In this document: positions 32,608 through 42,213 of the stretch, one piece after another
Position numbering within the stretch: the first letter of the stretch is position 1
How the letters are laid out: each line of letters opens with the position of its first letter
From: Oscillospiraceae bacterium
GTDB taxonomy: Bacteria; Bacillota; Clostridia; Oscillospirales; Ruminococcaceae
DNA length: 64,000 bases
Reading direction: 5' to 3'
NCBI GenBank assembly: GCA_017991935.1
Contig: JAGOPP010000006.1
Span: 1 to 64,000, forward strand
Translations under genes and position numbers: made by a program
The notes under the pieces: model-generated
Database searches by the model: none
The model's input: only the letters and a program-made list of their open reading frames with translations
Told to the model about the DNA's origin: nothing

Positions 32608-33639
32608 TTGGTTGGAAATATTTTGATCGCCGTTTTATGCTTCGCAGTGATGCTGGTTTTCCACGAGCTCGGCCACTTTCTGACCGCGAAATGGGCCGGC
32701 ATAAAAGTGAATGAGTTCGCGGTCGGCATGGGGCCGAAGCTCTTTTCCATCAAGAGAGGGGAGACGGCCTACAGCCTGCGCCTCCTGCCGATCGGCGCGT
32801 TCGTCGCCATGGAGGGCGAGGACGACGGCAGCGAGGCCCCGACCGAGCGCTCCTTTATGGCTTGCCCGGTCTGGAAGCGCATTATCGTCACGGCCGCCGG
32901 CGCCTTCATGAACATCCTGCTCGGGTTCATCCTCGTCGTCATCCTGACCTCGGGGCAGGAGCTGATCGGCACGCCGGTCATCGCCGCGTTCGGCGAAAAC
33001 GCCGCCTCCTCCGCCTATTTGCGGGTGGACGACCGCATTCTCTCCGTCAACGGGGAGCAGGTGCTGATCGACAACGACATCGTCTACTCCCTGATCCGCG
33101 ACCCGGATGGCGTCGTCGACATGGAGGTCCTCCGGGGCGGGGAAAAGATGAAGCTCCACAAGGTCGTCTTTGAGACGAAGGACTACAACGGCACGTCCTC
33201 GATCGTCCTCGATTTCAGCGTCTACGGCGTGGAGCCCACGGTGCTGCGCGTCGTTGAATATTCGGCGGGCTGGACGTTCGCGCTCGTGAAGCTCGCGTGG
33301 CACGGCTTCGGCGACCTCATTCGGGGCACGTTCACGGTCAACCAGCTCTCGGGGCCGGTGGGCGTCACGGAGGTGATCTCCGAGGCGAGCTCCCAGAGCA
33401 TCGACTCCCTGCTGTTTATCGTGGCGCTGGTCACGGTCAACCTCGGCGTCGTCAACCTGCTGCCGCTGCCCGCGCTGGACGGCGGGCGGATCTTATTTAT
33501 GCTTTTGGAAGTGATCCGCGGGAAACCCATCAATCAAAAGGTGGAATCCGTGATCCACAACGCCGGTTTTATTTTGCTGATCCTGCTGATGCTCTATGTC
33601 ACGGCGAACGACATCATGAAGCTCGTCAACGGAGGCTAA
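32608..33639 (+). CDS. rseP: Site-2 zinc protease RseP
   Basis: A TTG start at 32608, seven bases after AGGAGA, gives 343 residues. The zinc motif HELGH lies in the first membrane helix (residues 19-23), FAVGMGPKLFS follows, a PDZ domain lies in the middle (VDDRILSVNGEQVLID) and NLLPLPALDGGRILFM carries the third ligand. It cleaves membrane-embedded anti-sigma factors and remnant signal peptides. Normal position between dxr and ispG. Confidence 0.96.
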   Translation: MVGNILIAVLCFAVMLVFHELGHFLTAKWAGIKVNEFAVGMGPKLFSIKRGETAYSLRLLPIGAFVAMEGEDDGSEAPTERSFMACPVWKRIIVTAAGAFMNILLGFILVVILTSGQELIGTPVIAAFGENAASSAYLRVDDRILSVNGEQVLIDNDIVYSLIRDPDGVVDMEVLRGGEKMKLHKVVFETKDYNGTSSIVLDFSVYGVEPTVLRVVEYSAGWTFALVKLAWHGFGDLIRGTFTVNQLSGPVGVTEVISEASSQSIDSLLFIVALVTVNLGVVNLLPLPALDGGRILFMLLEVIRGKPINQKVESVIHNAGFILLILLMLYVTANDIMKLVNGG

Positions 33640-33641
33640 CG

Positions 33642-34679
33642 ATGGCAAGGGAAGTCAAAATCGGGAACGTCACGATCGGCGGGGCATACCCCGTCGCCAT
33701 CCAGTCGATGCTCAGCGTCCCCTCCACCGATATTGAGGGCAGCGTCGCCCAAGCGGTGGAGCTCGAGGAGGCCGGGTGCGAGATCCTGCGGGCGGCGATC
33801 CCAGACATGGACGCCGTGCGCCTGATCCCCGCGATCAAGGAAAAGATTCATATCCCGCTCGTCGCGGACATCCATTTCGATTACCGGCTCGCGCTGGCGG
33901 CGGTGGAGGCCGGGGCCGACAAGATCCGGATCAACCCCGGCAACATCGGCGAGGAGGAGCGCGCCCGCGCGGTGGCACAGGCCTGCGGCAAGGCCGGGGT
34001 GGCCATCCGCGTCGGCGTAAACGGCGGCTCGCTGGAAAAGCGCCTGCTCCAAAAATACGGCGCCCCGACGGCGGAGGCCCTCGCCGAGAGCGCCGAGGAA
34101 TCCGTCCGCCTGCTGGAGGGCTTTGATTTTCATAACATCGTCGTCTCGATCAAATCGAGCGACGTCCGCACGATGGTGAAAGCCTGCCGCCTCGCCGCGG
34201 AGCGCTTTGACTATCCGCTGCACCTCGGCGTGACGGAGGCCGGCACGGAGCGCATGGGGCTCATCCGAAACGCCGTCGGCATCGGGAGCCTCCTGCTCGA
34301 CGGCATCGGCTCCACGATCCGCGTGACATTGACCGCCGACCCGGTGCGGGAGATCTACGCGGCGAAGGATATCCTCAAAGCGATCGGCCTGCGGCGGGAG
34401 GGCATCACCATCGTCTCCTGTCCGACCTGCGGCCGGACGCGCATCGACCTTATTAGGCTCGCGAACGAGGCGGAGGACGCGCTGCGGGACTGCAAAAAGC
34501 CGCTCAAGGTGGCGGTCATGGGCTGCGCGGTCAACGGCCCGGGCGAAGCGCGGGAGGCCGACGTCGGCATCGCGGGCGGCGACGGCTGCGGGCTCGTGTT
34601 TCGCAAGGGCGAGATCGTGCGCAAGGTGCCGGAGAGCGAGCTGCTCGCGGCGCTGCTCGACGAGATCAAGACCATGTGA
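33642..34679 (+). CDS. ispG: 4-hydroxy-3-methylbut-2-enyl diphosphate synthase
   Basis: ATG 33642 gives 345 residues. The TIM-barrel has VAIQSMLSVPSTDIEGSV, VADIHFDYRLAL, KIRINPGNIG. The [4Fe-4S] domain has SCPTCGRTRID and VMGCAVNGPGEAREAD with the three cysteine ligands. It converts MEcPP to HMBPP in the MEP pathway. It starts two bases after rseP. Confidence 0.97.
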   Translation: MAREVKIGNVTIGGAYPVAIQSMLSVPSTDIEGSVAQAVELEEAGCEILRAAIPDMDAVRLIPAIKEKIHIPLVADIHFDYRLALAAVEAGADKIRINPGNIGEEERARAVAQACGKAGVAIRVGVNGGSLEKRLLQKYGAPTAEALAESAEESVRLLEGFDFHNIVVSIKSSDVRTMVKACRLAAERFDYPLHLGVTEAGTERMGLIRNAVGIGSLLLDGIGSTIRVTLTADPVREIYAAKDILKAIGLRREGITIVSCPTCGRTRIDLIRLANEAEDALRDCKKPLKVAVMGCAVNGPGEAREADVGIAGGDGCGLVFRKGEIVRKVPESELLAALLDEIKTM

Positions 34680-34718
34680 CAGGGAGCGGCCCTGAAAGCA
34701 TAGAAGGACGGTAAAAGA

Positions 34719-37700
34719 ATGGGGAAGACCCTGTCGGAAATTTTCGGGATCTCCGCCGGCGCATATCTGGCGGAAGCGGAGGTGCGCTCGGTCGCGCTGG
34801 GCCGGGACGGCCAAAACATCCGCGTGGAGATCGTGCCGGAACAGACGGTGCCAAAAACGGAACTGTACGCGCTGGAACATGCGCTTGTCGGGAAGCTGGG
34901 CGTGGAGGACGTCCGGCTTATTCCTATTTATCGGCCGGAATGGCTGACGGAGGAGTATTTTGGCGAGCTCCTCGCGGAGGCCCAGCGCCGCGGCGTCGCG
35001 ATCAACGGCTTTTTCGACGGCGCGAGGGCGCGGCGGGACGGGGACCGGTTTTCGATCCGCCTTGCCCACGGCGGCGAGGAGATGCTCAAAAAGATGCGCG
35101 CCGACTCGACCCTCCGCGACATCATCAGAGAGGAATTCGGCTTCACCTGCGCGGTGGAGTTTTGCGGCGTCACGGAGATCACGGAATTCACCGAGCCGCT
35201 GCCCGAGCCCAAGCCTTCGGCATGGCGGGAGACGGCCCCGAAGGAGCAGGAGAAGCGCGCCCGCGCACCCAAGGAGAAGGGCGGTTTCGACTGCTCCGGG
35301 CTGCCCATCGACGCGTCCGAGATGGAGGTCCTGCTCGGCAAGGCGATCCGGCAGAGGCCGGAGCCGCTCTCGCGGATCGACCAGCAGAGCGGGAAGGTCA
35401 CGGTCTGGGGCGACATCTTCCAGATCGAGAGCCGGGAGACCCGCGACGGCGGGAGCGCTATCTTTTCCATCATGATTACGGACTACACCGGCTCCAACAT
35501 TCTCAAAGTCATCAAGAAAAAAGAGGAGGTCGGGCCGCTTTTCAATCTGAAAAAAGGCATGGCGATCTTGGCGCGCGGCGACGCCTCCTATGATAAATAT
35601 GAGCACGACATTATCATCTGGCCCTATGACATCTGCTCGGTCCGGCGCCTGCTCCGCGAGGACAACGAGCCGGAAAAGCGCGTCGAGCTGCACCTGCACA
35701 CCAACATGTCGCAGATGGACGGCGTGACCGGGGCCGCGAACTTCGTCGAAACGGCGCACCGCTGGGGGCACAGGGCCATGGCCATCACGGACCACGGCGT
35801 CGCGCAGGGATTCCCGGATGTGATGAAAGCGGTCGCCGAGCTCAAAGACCCCGATTTTAAGCCGATCTACGGGGTCGAAGCCTATTTTGTGGACGACACG
35901 GTGCAGTCCGTCACCGGGAAGGCGGACGTGCCTTTCAACGGGGAGATCATCGCGTTCGACCTCGAGACCACCGGCCTCTCCGCCACGATGGACCGCATCA
36001 CCGAGATCGGCGCGGCGCGCATCGTGGGCGGCGAGATCCGGGACACGTTCTGCACCTTCGTCGACCCGGAGAAGCATATCCCCGAGCGCATCACGGAGCT
36101 GACCGGCATCGACGATGGGATGGTGCGGGGCGCGCCCAAGGAGGAGGAGGCCTACCGGCAGTTTATGGAGTTCTGCGGGCCGGACGCCTTTCTCGTCGCG
36201 CACAACGCTGGGTTCGACACCGGCTTCCTGCGCGCGGTCTCCGACCGGCACCATCTGGGCTTCCACAACACCTTCGCCGACACGGTCACGATGGCGCGGT
36301 CGCTCTACCCCGAGCTGACGAACCACAAGCTCGACACGCTCTCGAATCACCTGAAGCTCGCGCCATTTAACCATCACCGCGCGAGCGACGACGCGGGGGA
36401 GCTCGCCCTGATCCTGATCGAGATGCTCAAAAAGATCGAGGCGGAGAAGCGCGCCGACAACTTTTCGGCGCTCAATGGGATCTTGGGCGGCGCGGACCCG
36501 AAGAAGCTCCCGGCCCACCATCTGATCCTGATTACCAAGAACCAAAAGGGCTTAAAAAACCTCTACGAGCTGATCTCGGCGTCCCACATCCGCTATTTTC
36601 ACCGGAACCCGCGCGTGCCCAAGAGCCTTTTGATGCAGCACCGCGAGGGCCTGATCGTCGGCTCCGCGTGTGAAGCCGGAGAACTTTACACAGCGATCCG
36701 CGAGGGGAGACCCCACGAGGATCTGGTGCGGATCGCCTCTTTTTATGACTACTTAGAGATCCAGCCGCTCGGCAACAACCGCTTTTTGATCCGCGAGGGG
36801 AAGGCCGAAAACGACGAGCAGCTCCGGGACTGGAACCGACAGATCGTCGCCTTGGGCGAGGAGCTCGGCATCCCGGTCGCGGCGACCGGGGACGCCCATT
36901 TCCTCAACCCGGAGGACGCGGATTACCGTAAGATCATCATGAACGCCATCGGCTTCGAGGACGCGGACAATCAGGCGCCCCTTTATTTCAAAACCACCCG
37001 GGAGATGCTCGACGAGTTCTCCTATCTCGGCGAGGAGAAGGCGCGCGAGGTCGTCATCGCCGTGCCGAACCGCATCGCCGACTCCGTCGACTACCTGCGC
37101 CCGATCCCGGAGGGGACCTTCACCCCCTCGATCGAGGGCGCGGAGGACGACCTGCAAAAGATGTGCTGGAAGCGCGCCCACGAGATTTACGGAGACCCGC
37201 TGCCGCCGCAGGTCGCGGACCGCCTCGAGCGGGAGCTTACTTCTATTATCAAGCACGGGTACGCGGTGCTCTACGTGATCGCGCAGAAGCTCGTCTCCAA
37301 GAGCGAGAGCGACGGCTACCTCGTCGGCTCGAGGGGCTCGGTCGGCTCGTCGTTCGTCGCCTCCATGAGCGGCATCTCGGAGGTGAACCCGCTGCCGCCG
37401 CACTATGTCTGCCCGAAATGCCGGCACAGCGAATTCATCGAGGACGGCTCCGTGGGCTCCGGCTTTGACCTGCCGCCGAAGAACTGCCCGGTCTGCGGCG
37501 CGGAATATCGCCGCGACGGCCACGAGATCCCGTTTGAGACGTTCCTCGGCTTTCACGGCGACAAGGAGCCGGACATCGACCTCAACTTCTCGAGCGAATA
37601 TCAGACCCGGGCCCACCGCTACACGGAGGAGCTGTTCGGAAAATCCCACGTTTTTAAGGCGGGCACCATCGGCACGATCGCCGAAAAGACCGCCTACGGA

Positions 37701-39011
37701 TATGTGAAAAAATACTGCGAGGAACGCGGCGTCATCTTACATAAGGCGGAGGAGGCGCGGCTCGCGGGCGGCTGCATCGGCGTCAAGCGCACGACCGGCC
37801 AGCACCCGGGCGGCATGGTCGTCATCCCGGCGGACCGCGACGTCACCGACTTCTGCCCGATCCAGCACCCGGCCGACGATCCGGACGCCGCGGTGCTGAC
37901 GACGCATTTCGATTTCCACTCGCTGCACGACACGATTTTGAAGCTCGACGAGCTCGGACACGAGGTCCCGACCCTCTACAAGCACTTGGAGGACCTGACC
38001 GGCGTGCGCGTGCTCGACGTGCCGATGAGCGACGAAAAGGTTTACAGCCTCCTGCAGTCCCCGGAGGCGCTGGGCGTCACGCCGGAGGAGATCGGCAGCA
38101 AGACCGGCACCTTCGCGCTGCCGGAGATGGGCACGCCGTTTGTGCGGCAGATGCTGATGGACGCGAAGCCGAAAAACTTCGCGGATCTCATCCAGATCGC
38201 GGGCCTCTCCCACGGCACCGACGTCTGGCTCGGCAACGCGCAGGATCTCATCAAAAGCGGCACCTGCACGATCTCCGACGTCATCGGCACCCGCGACAGC
38301 ATCATGACGACGCTGATCCACCACGGGCTCGAGCCCTCGATGGCCTTCAAAATCATGGAGATCACCCGTAAGGGCAAGGCCTCGAAGCTGCTGACCGACG
38401 AATACAAGCAGGCGATGCGGGAGCACGGCGTGCCGCAGTGGTATCTGGACTCCTGCCTGAAAATCAAATACATGTTCCCGAAGGCGCACGCCGTGGCCTA
38501 CGACATCGGCGCGATCCGCACCGCGTATTTTAAGGTCTATTATCCGCTGGAATTCTACGCGGCGTTCTTTACGGTGCGAGGCGGGGACTTCGACGCGGAG
38601 GCCGCGATCGCCGGAAAGCCCGCCGTGGAGCGAAAAATCAAGGAACTCGAGGCCCTTCCGAACCCCACGGCGAAGGAGGTGGACTCCCTGACCACACTCC
38701 AGATCATCAACGAGATGCTGGCGCGCGGCATCGAGTGCCTGCCGGTCGACCTCTACCGGTCGGACGCGGCCAAATATGTGCCGGAGGATGGAAAGCTGCG
38801 CCTGCCGTTCACCGCGCTCAAGGGGCTCGGCGAAAACGCGGCGAGGAGTTTGCAGGAGGCCGGCGCGAAGGGGCCCTATCTCTCCGAGGACGACGTCATG
38901 GCGCGCGCGTCGGTCGGCAGCGGCGTGATGGACACCCTGCGGGAGGCCGGCGTGCTCAAGGGCCTGCCGCGGACGACGCAGATGAACCTGTTTGAGATGC
39001 AGGCGAACTGA
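34719..39011 (+). CDS. polC: DNA polymerase III alpha subunit, PolC type
   Basis: At 1430 residues this is the Gram-positive replicase. An N-terminal region and an OB domain (about 225-310) precede the PHP domain (ELHLHTNMSQMDG at about 322). The proofreading exonuclease inserted in PHP has AFDLETTGLSATMDRITEIGA at about 411. The polymerase has GSRGSVGSSFVASMSG, a zinc finger CPKCRHSE...CPVCGAEYR, and PDIDLNFSSEYQ with catalytic Asp near 951. KAHAVAYDIGAIRTAYFKVYYP follows. All catalytic residues look intact. Strong evidence of a Firmicutes-type replisome. Confidence 0.98.
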   Translation: MGKTLSEIFGISAGAYLAEAEVRSVALGRDGQNIRVEIVPEQTVPKTELYALEHALVGKLGVEDVRLIPIYRPEWLTEEYFGELLAEAQRRGVAINGFFDGARARRDGDRFSIRLAHGGEEMLKKMRADSTLRDIIREEFGFTCAVEFCGVTEITEFTEPLPEPKPSAWRETAPKEQEKRARAPKEKGGFDCSGLPIDASEMEVLLGKAIRQRPEPLSRIDQQSGKVTVWGDIFQIESRETRDGGSAIFSIMITDYTGSNILKVIKKKEEVGPLFNLKKGMAILARGDASYDKYEHDIIIWPYDICSVRRLLREDNEPEKRVELHLHTNMSQMDGVTGAANFVETAHRWGHRAMAITDHGVAQGFPDVMKAVAELKDPDFKPIYGVEAYFVDDTVQSVTGKADVPFNGEIIAFDLETTGLSATMDRITEIGAARIVGGEIRDTFCTFVDPEKHIPERITELTGIDDGMVRGAPKEEEAYRQFMEFCGPDAFLVAHNAGFDTGFLRAVSDRHHLGFHNTFADTVTMARSLYPELTNHKLDTLSNHLKLAPFNHHRASDDAGELALILIEMLKKIEAEKRADNFSALNGILGGADPKKLPAHHLILITKNQKGLKNLYELISASHIRYFHRNPRVPKSLLMQHREGLIVGSACEAGELYTAIREGRPHEDLVRIASFYDYLEIQPLGNNRFLIREGKAENDEQLRDWNRQIVALGEELGIPVAATGDAHFLNPEDADYRKIIMNAIGFEDADNQAPLYFKTTREMLDEFSYLGEEKAREVVIAVPNRIADSVDYLRPIPEGTFTPSIEGAEDDLQKMCWKRAHEIYGDPLPPQVADRLERELTSIIKHGYAVLYVIAQKLVSKSESDGYLVGSRGSVGSSFVASMSGISEVNPLPPHYVCPKCRHSEFIEDGSVGSGFDLPPKNCPVCGAEYRRDGHEIPFETFLGFHGDKEPDIDLNFSSEYQTRAHRYTEELFGKSHVFKAGTIGTIAEKTAYGYVKKYCEERGVILHKAEEARLAGGCIGVKRTTGQHPGGMVVIPADRDVTDFCPIQHPADDPDAAVLTTHFDFHSLHDTILKLDELGHEVPTLYKHLEDLTGVRVLDVPMSDEKVYSLLQSPEALGVTPEEIGSKTGTFALPEMGTPFVRQMLMDAKPKNFADLIQIAGLSHGTDVWLGNAQDLIKSGTCTISDVIGTRDSIMTTLIHHGLEPSMAFKIMEITRKGKASKLLTDEYKQAMREHGVPQWYLDSCLKIKYMFPKAHAVAYDIGAIRTAYFKVYYPLEFYAAFFTVRGGDFDAEAAIAGKPAVERKIKELEALPNPTAKEVDSLTTLQIINEMLARGIECLPVDLYRSDAAKYVPEDGKLRLPFTALKGLGENAARSLQEAGAKGPYLSEDDVMARASVGSGVMDTLREAGVLKGLPRTTQMNLFEMQAN

Positions 39012-39078
39012 TTTCCGGCGCCGGGCCCGGATGGGAAGGCGGCGCGGGGAAAACCGTTTAAAAGATGGGGAGGTCCTG

Positions 39079-40023
39079 ATGTTTTATTTGGATGGAAGCA
39101 CCTTTTTCTTTGATATTGAGGGGAGTTTCAGCCGCCTGATCGGCGTCGCGCGCGGGGAAAGCGCCGGAAAACCCGGCGATCCCGCGGCGAAGGCCGTCTG
39201 CGGCGGCTTTGCGGCGGTCTATGGGGTGAGGCCGGAGTTTGTGCGCGCCGGGACGGACTACGAGACGGCCCTGCGCGGGATCCTCCCGGCGGACGCGGCG
39301 GCGGTCGTCCCGGAATACGACTGCTCGGCCGACGCGTTTCGCGCCGCCTTTCCCGAAAACAGGCTGACCGCCGTCCCGCGCACAAAGGACATGAAGATCG
39401 ACCCCGGCGCGCTGCTTTCCGCGGCGGAGGGGGAGCCGGGGGCCGTGATTTTCCTCACGAACCCGGCCTGCCCGGCGTCTTTGGAGCTCTCCGCGGGCGA
39501 GGTAAGGCGGCTTGCCTCCATGGCAAAATGCCCGGTGCTCGTCGACGAGAGCCACATGGCCGAGCCGAAGGAGTCCGTGCTCAAGGACGCCGGGGTCTTG
39601 CCAAATCTGATTGTGCTCAAAAGGCTCCGGTTCGGCGGGGACCCGGTCTATGCGGTCGGCGCGGATCTGCCGGAGTTCGCCGGCGGCGTCTCCGCGCCCG
39701 ATCAGGCCGCCGCGGAGATCATATTTAAGCACCCGGCCGTGCTCAAGACGGCGGAAAGAAAGCTCGCGGATAGCCGGGAGAGCCTCTATCTCCGGATTAA
39801 AAAGCTGGCGGTGAGTTACCGCGCGCTGAAGCGGCTCTACCGCGCGAGGGCGGACTGCGTGTTCTTTGAGGTCGGCGACGCGGAAAGTGCCGCGGCGCGG
39901 CTCGAGGAGCTTGGCGTCACCGTGCGGCGGGACGGCGGGCACCTGTGCGTCTTCGCCGGAAACCGCGCCGAAAACGACGTCGCGATCGAGTCGCTGGAGA
40001 CCGTGCTGAAGGCGATGGAATAA
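39079..40023 (+). CDS. HisC-like fold-type I protein lacking the PLP lysine
   Basis: ATG 39079 after GGGGAGGT gives 314 residues. The fold resembles histidinol-phosphate or threonine-phosphate aminotransferases: VYGVRPEFVRAGTDYETALRG, AAVVPEYDCSADAF, VIFLTNPACPASLELS and CPVLVDESHMAEPKESVLKD. In active relatives NLIVLRTLSKAFG carries the Schiff-base Lys; here the match is NLIVLKRLRFGGDP, so the lysine appears lost. It may be a non-catalytic relative or use another residue. It follows polC at 67 bases and ends before a terminator. Confidence 0.7.
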   Translation: MFYLDGSTFFFDIEGSFSRLIGVARGESAGKPGDPAAKAVCGGFAAVYGVRPEFVRAGTDYETALRGILPADAAAVVPEYDCSADAFRAAFPENRLTAVPRTKDMKIDPGALLSAAEGEPGAVIFLTNPACPASLELSAGEVRRLASMAKCPVLVDESHMAEPKESVLKDAGVLPNLIVLKRLRFGGDPVYAVGADLPEFAGGVSAPDQAAAEIIFKHPAVLKTAERKLADSRESLYLRIKKLAVSYRALKRLYRARADCVFFEVGDAESAAARLEELGVTVRRDGGHLCVFAGNRAENDVAIESLETVLKAME

Positions 40024-40061
40024 AAAAGGCGGCTCCCCACTGAGGAACCGCCGCTTTTTTA
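40024..40061 (+). terminator. Terminator of the pyrH-polC operon
   Basis: GGCGG-C-TCC pairs with GGA-A-CCGCC after A residues and before a run of six T. The gap 40062-40293 has a 19-base repeat (40093-40111 and 40202-40220) but no gene. Confidence 0.8.
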
Positions 40062-40293
40062 TCGGATAAGGCGACAGAGAAACATGGATGCGAGACGGCC
40101 CGCCGCCCCGGTCCATGCCCCCGGCGCGGAAACCGCCGGACGGGGAGCCGCCGCCGAAGGGGAATTTTCATCCGCCGCCCGACCGTTGAACCACTGTTTC
40201 AAGACGGCCCGCCGCCCCGGACTTGCACTCCCGGAGAAGGGGCCGTTTGGCGGGATTTTCCCGCCGAGAACAAAAGGAAACCGCGCCGGCGCG

Positions 40294-41271
40294 CTATTTT
40301 TTCGGCATCGCGAAGCCGAGCTCCTTTAAAAACCAAGCGTCGTTTACCTGAAACATCCGGCCGTCGAGATACGCGAGCGGGCCCTCTCCGCCGAAATGGA
40401 ACGTGACTTTGTAGGAGCAGAGCGCCTGCCAAGTGAAGCCCCTGCCGTCCTTCGCCCGGCCGTATTTCGTATCGCCGACGAGCGGGCAGCCGATGGAGGC
40501 GAGCTGGGCGCGGATCTGGTGTGTGCGGCCGGTCAGGAGCTCCGCCTCCACGAGGCTCATGCCCTTTTTGGATTCGATCACATAGTATTTTGTCACGGCG
40601 GTCCTGCCGCCCGGGACGGGGTTTTTAAAGACCTCGACCGTGTTGGTCTTCTCATCCTTTTGGAGGAAGCTCTCGATGGTGCCGGAGCGCTTGGGCGGCG
40701 CGCCGTCGACGACGCAGAGATATTTTTTCTCGACGGCGCGCTCCTTGATGCGGTCGTTGAGGCAGCGCAGGGCGGCGGCGTTCTTCGCGGCGATCACGAT
40801 CCCGCAGGTGTTGCGGTCGATCCGGTTGCACAGCGCGGGCACGAAGGAATTTTCGTTTTCCGGGTCGTATTCGCCTTTTTTATAAAGATAATGCTGAATG
40901 CGCAGGATCAGCGTGTCGGCGGACCACTCGTCCCCCTCGTGGACGAGCAGGCCCGCGGGCTTGTTGACCAGCAGGACGTTTTGGTCCTCGTAGAGCACAT
41001 CCACCGCGGAGGGCGCGTAGAGAAAGGCCGGCTTGCTCGCCTCCTCCTCAAAAAACTCGTCGGAGACGTAGCACTCGATCAGATCGCCGGTTTCCAGACG
41101 GTCGGCGATGTCGCAGCGCCCGCCGTTTCGCTTGATGCGCTTGATGCGGATATATTTGTAGAGCAGGGATTTGGGGAGCTTCGGGACGCTCTTCGTCAGA
41201 AATTTATCGAGGCGCTGCCCCGCGTCGTTTTCGGAGATCGTAAAACTTTTTATATCGTCACGGGCTTTCAT
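40294..41271 (-). CDS. RluA-family 23S rRNA pseudouridine synthase
   Basis: The 325-residue protein has an N-terminal S4 RNA-binding domain (AGQRLDKFLTKSVPKLPKSLLYKYIRIKRIKRNG) and the RluA catalytic domain: VNKPAGLLVHEG, CNRIDRNTCGIVIAAK with the catalytic Asp, and LTGRTHQIRAQLASIGCPLVGDTKYG. It is closest to the RluC/RluD type that modifies helix 69 or 23S domain II uridines. The exact target cannot be read from the sequence. Confidence 0.93.
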   Translation of the reverse strand: MKARDDIKSFTISENDAGQRLDKFLTKSVPKLPKSLLYKYIRIKRIKRNGGRCDIADRLETGDLIECYVSDEFFEEEASKPAFLYAPSAVDVLYEDQNVLLVNKPAGLLVHEGDEWSADTLILRIQHYLYKKGEYDPENENSFVPALCNRIDRNTCGIVIAAKNAAALRCLNDRIKERAVEKKYLCVVDGAPPKRSGTIESFLQKDEKTNTVEVFKNPVPGGRTAVTKYYVIESKKGMSLVEAELLTGRTHQIRAQLASIGCPLVGDTKYGRAKDGRGFTWQALCSYKVTFHFGGEGPLAYLDGRMFQVNDAWFLKELGFAMPKK

Positions 41272-41338
41272 TTTTATTCGAATTTAGTATAATACATTGC
41301 AGGGGGATACGCAATAAAAACCGAGAGGAGTTACATTC

Positions 41339-42022
41339 ATGTTGAGCGAACACGATGGCCACAGGCAGCGCCTTCGGAGCCGTTATTGCAGCGAAGGGCT
41401 GGACGGCTTTGAGCCGCATCAAGTCTTGGAGCTGCTGCTGTTTTACTCCAACCCGCGCGCAGATACCAACCCGATCGCGCATCGTCTCTTGGATCAGTTC
41501 GGGAGTTTGGATGCGGTATTGGACGCACCGGTGGAGGAACTGATCCAAGTGAAGGGTGTGGGGGAAAACACCGCGATCCTGCTCAATTTAATCCCGCAAG
41601 CCGCGCGACGCTATCTGGAATCGAAAAACGCGACGGACAGCTTGGTCAGCGGCATCTCCGACGTCGGAAAATATCTTTTGCCACGGTTTGTCGGCCGCAA
41701 GAACGAACTGCTCCTGCTCGTCTCCATCGACAACAAAGGCCGCATCCTCTCCTGCGACCGGCTCGCCGAGGGGGACATCGGCAGGGTGAACGTCACCAAG
41801 CGCGCGGTGATCGAAACCGTGATCCGCACAAAGGCCACCCGTGCCGTCCTTGCGCACAACCATCCGCAGGGATACGCCGTCCCGTCGCAGGAGGACATCG
41901 ATCTGACCGTCCAGCTCCGCAAATCGCTCAAAGAGGTCGGGGTCGACCTGATCGACCACATCATCGTCGCCAACGACGATTACGTCTCCATGGCCGCGAG
42001 CGGCTATTTCCTCAATACATAA
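41339..42022 (+). CDS. radC: RadC-family JAB-domain protein
   Basis: The 227-residue protein starts behind GAGAGGAG. The helix-hairpin-helix region is FGSLDAVLDAPVEELIQVKGVGENTA. The JAB metalloprotease-like domain has VTKRAVIETVIRTKATRAVLAHNHPQGYAVPSQEDID, keeping the HxH and Asp ligands (canonical HNHPSG reads HNHPQG). It ends in VGVDLIDHIIVANDDYVSMAASGY. RadC proteins are not proven repair enzymes; the function is uncertain. Confidence 0.92.
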   Translation: MLSEHDGHRQRLRSRYCSEGLDGFEPHQVLELLLFYSNPRADTNPIAHRLLDQFGSLDAVLDAPVEELIQVKGVGENTAILLNLIPQAARRYLESKNATDSLVSGISDVGKYLLPRFVGRKNELLLLVSIDNKGRILSCDRLAEGDIGRVNVTKRAVIETVIRTKATRAVLAHNHPQGYAVPSQEDIDLTVQLRKSLKEVGVDLIDHIIVANDDYVSMAASGYFLNT

Positions 42023-42151
42023 AGCCGGGGCCTCCCGGCAAAGAAAGAAGGGCTTTGGGGAGTCCGGTCGAAAGGGTTTGTATTTTTTCTTTGTTTCTGT
42101 TAAAATTAAAACACTGTGCCGCGGCGTTTCCGCCCTCCCGGCGGGAGAAAA

Positions 42152-42174
42152 ATCGCTTGACAAACCCAAGCGAT
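42152..42174. promoter_or_regulatory. Perfect inverted repeat over the -35 box (operator candidate)
   Basis: ATCGCTTG (42152-42159) and CAAGCGAT (42167-42174) are exact inverted copies around seven bases. They span the TTGACA -35 element and lie upstream of the expected transcription start, so they would act as a DNA site, not an RNA hairpin. Confidence 0.6.
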
Positions 42175-42185
42175 ATCTATATAAT
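42157..42185 (+). promoter_or_regulatory. Consensus promoter of yceD-rpmF
   Basis: TTGACA (42157-42162), a 17-base spacer and TATAAT (42180-42185): a perfect sigma-A promoter, overlapped by an inverted repeat. Confidence 0.92.
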
Positions 42186-42213
42186 ATTCTCCGTGGCGTT
42201 GCGAGGGATTGGT

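Noticed and set aside
33636..36545. 969-codon open frame on the minus strand opposite ispG and polC
   Set aside because: It is an antisense shadow of GC-rich coding DNA; ispG and polC motifs on the plus strand are unambiguous.
13376..39746. GTGCTCAA as an over-represented DNA motif (Chi-like)
   Set aside because: It recurs at several places but mostly within Val-Leu-Lys/Asn codons, so codon bias explains it; no count against expectation was possible.
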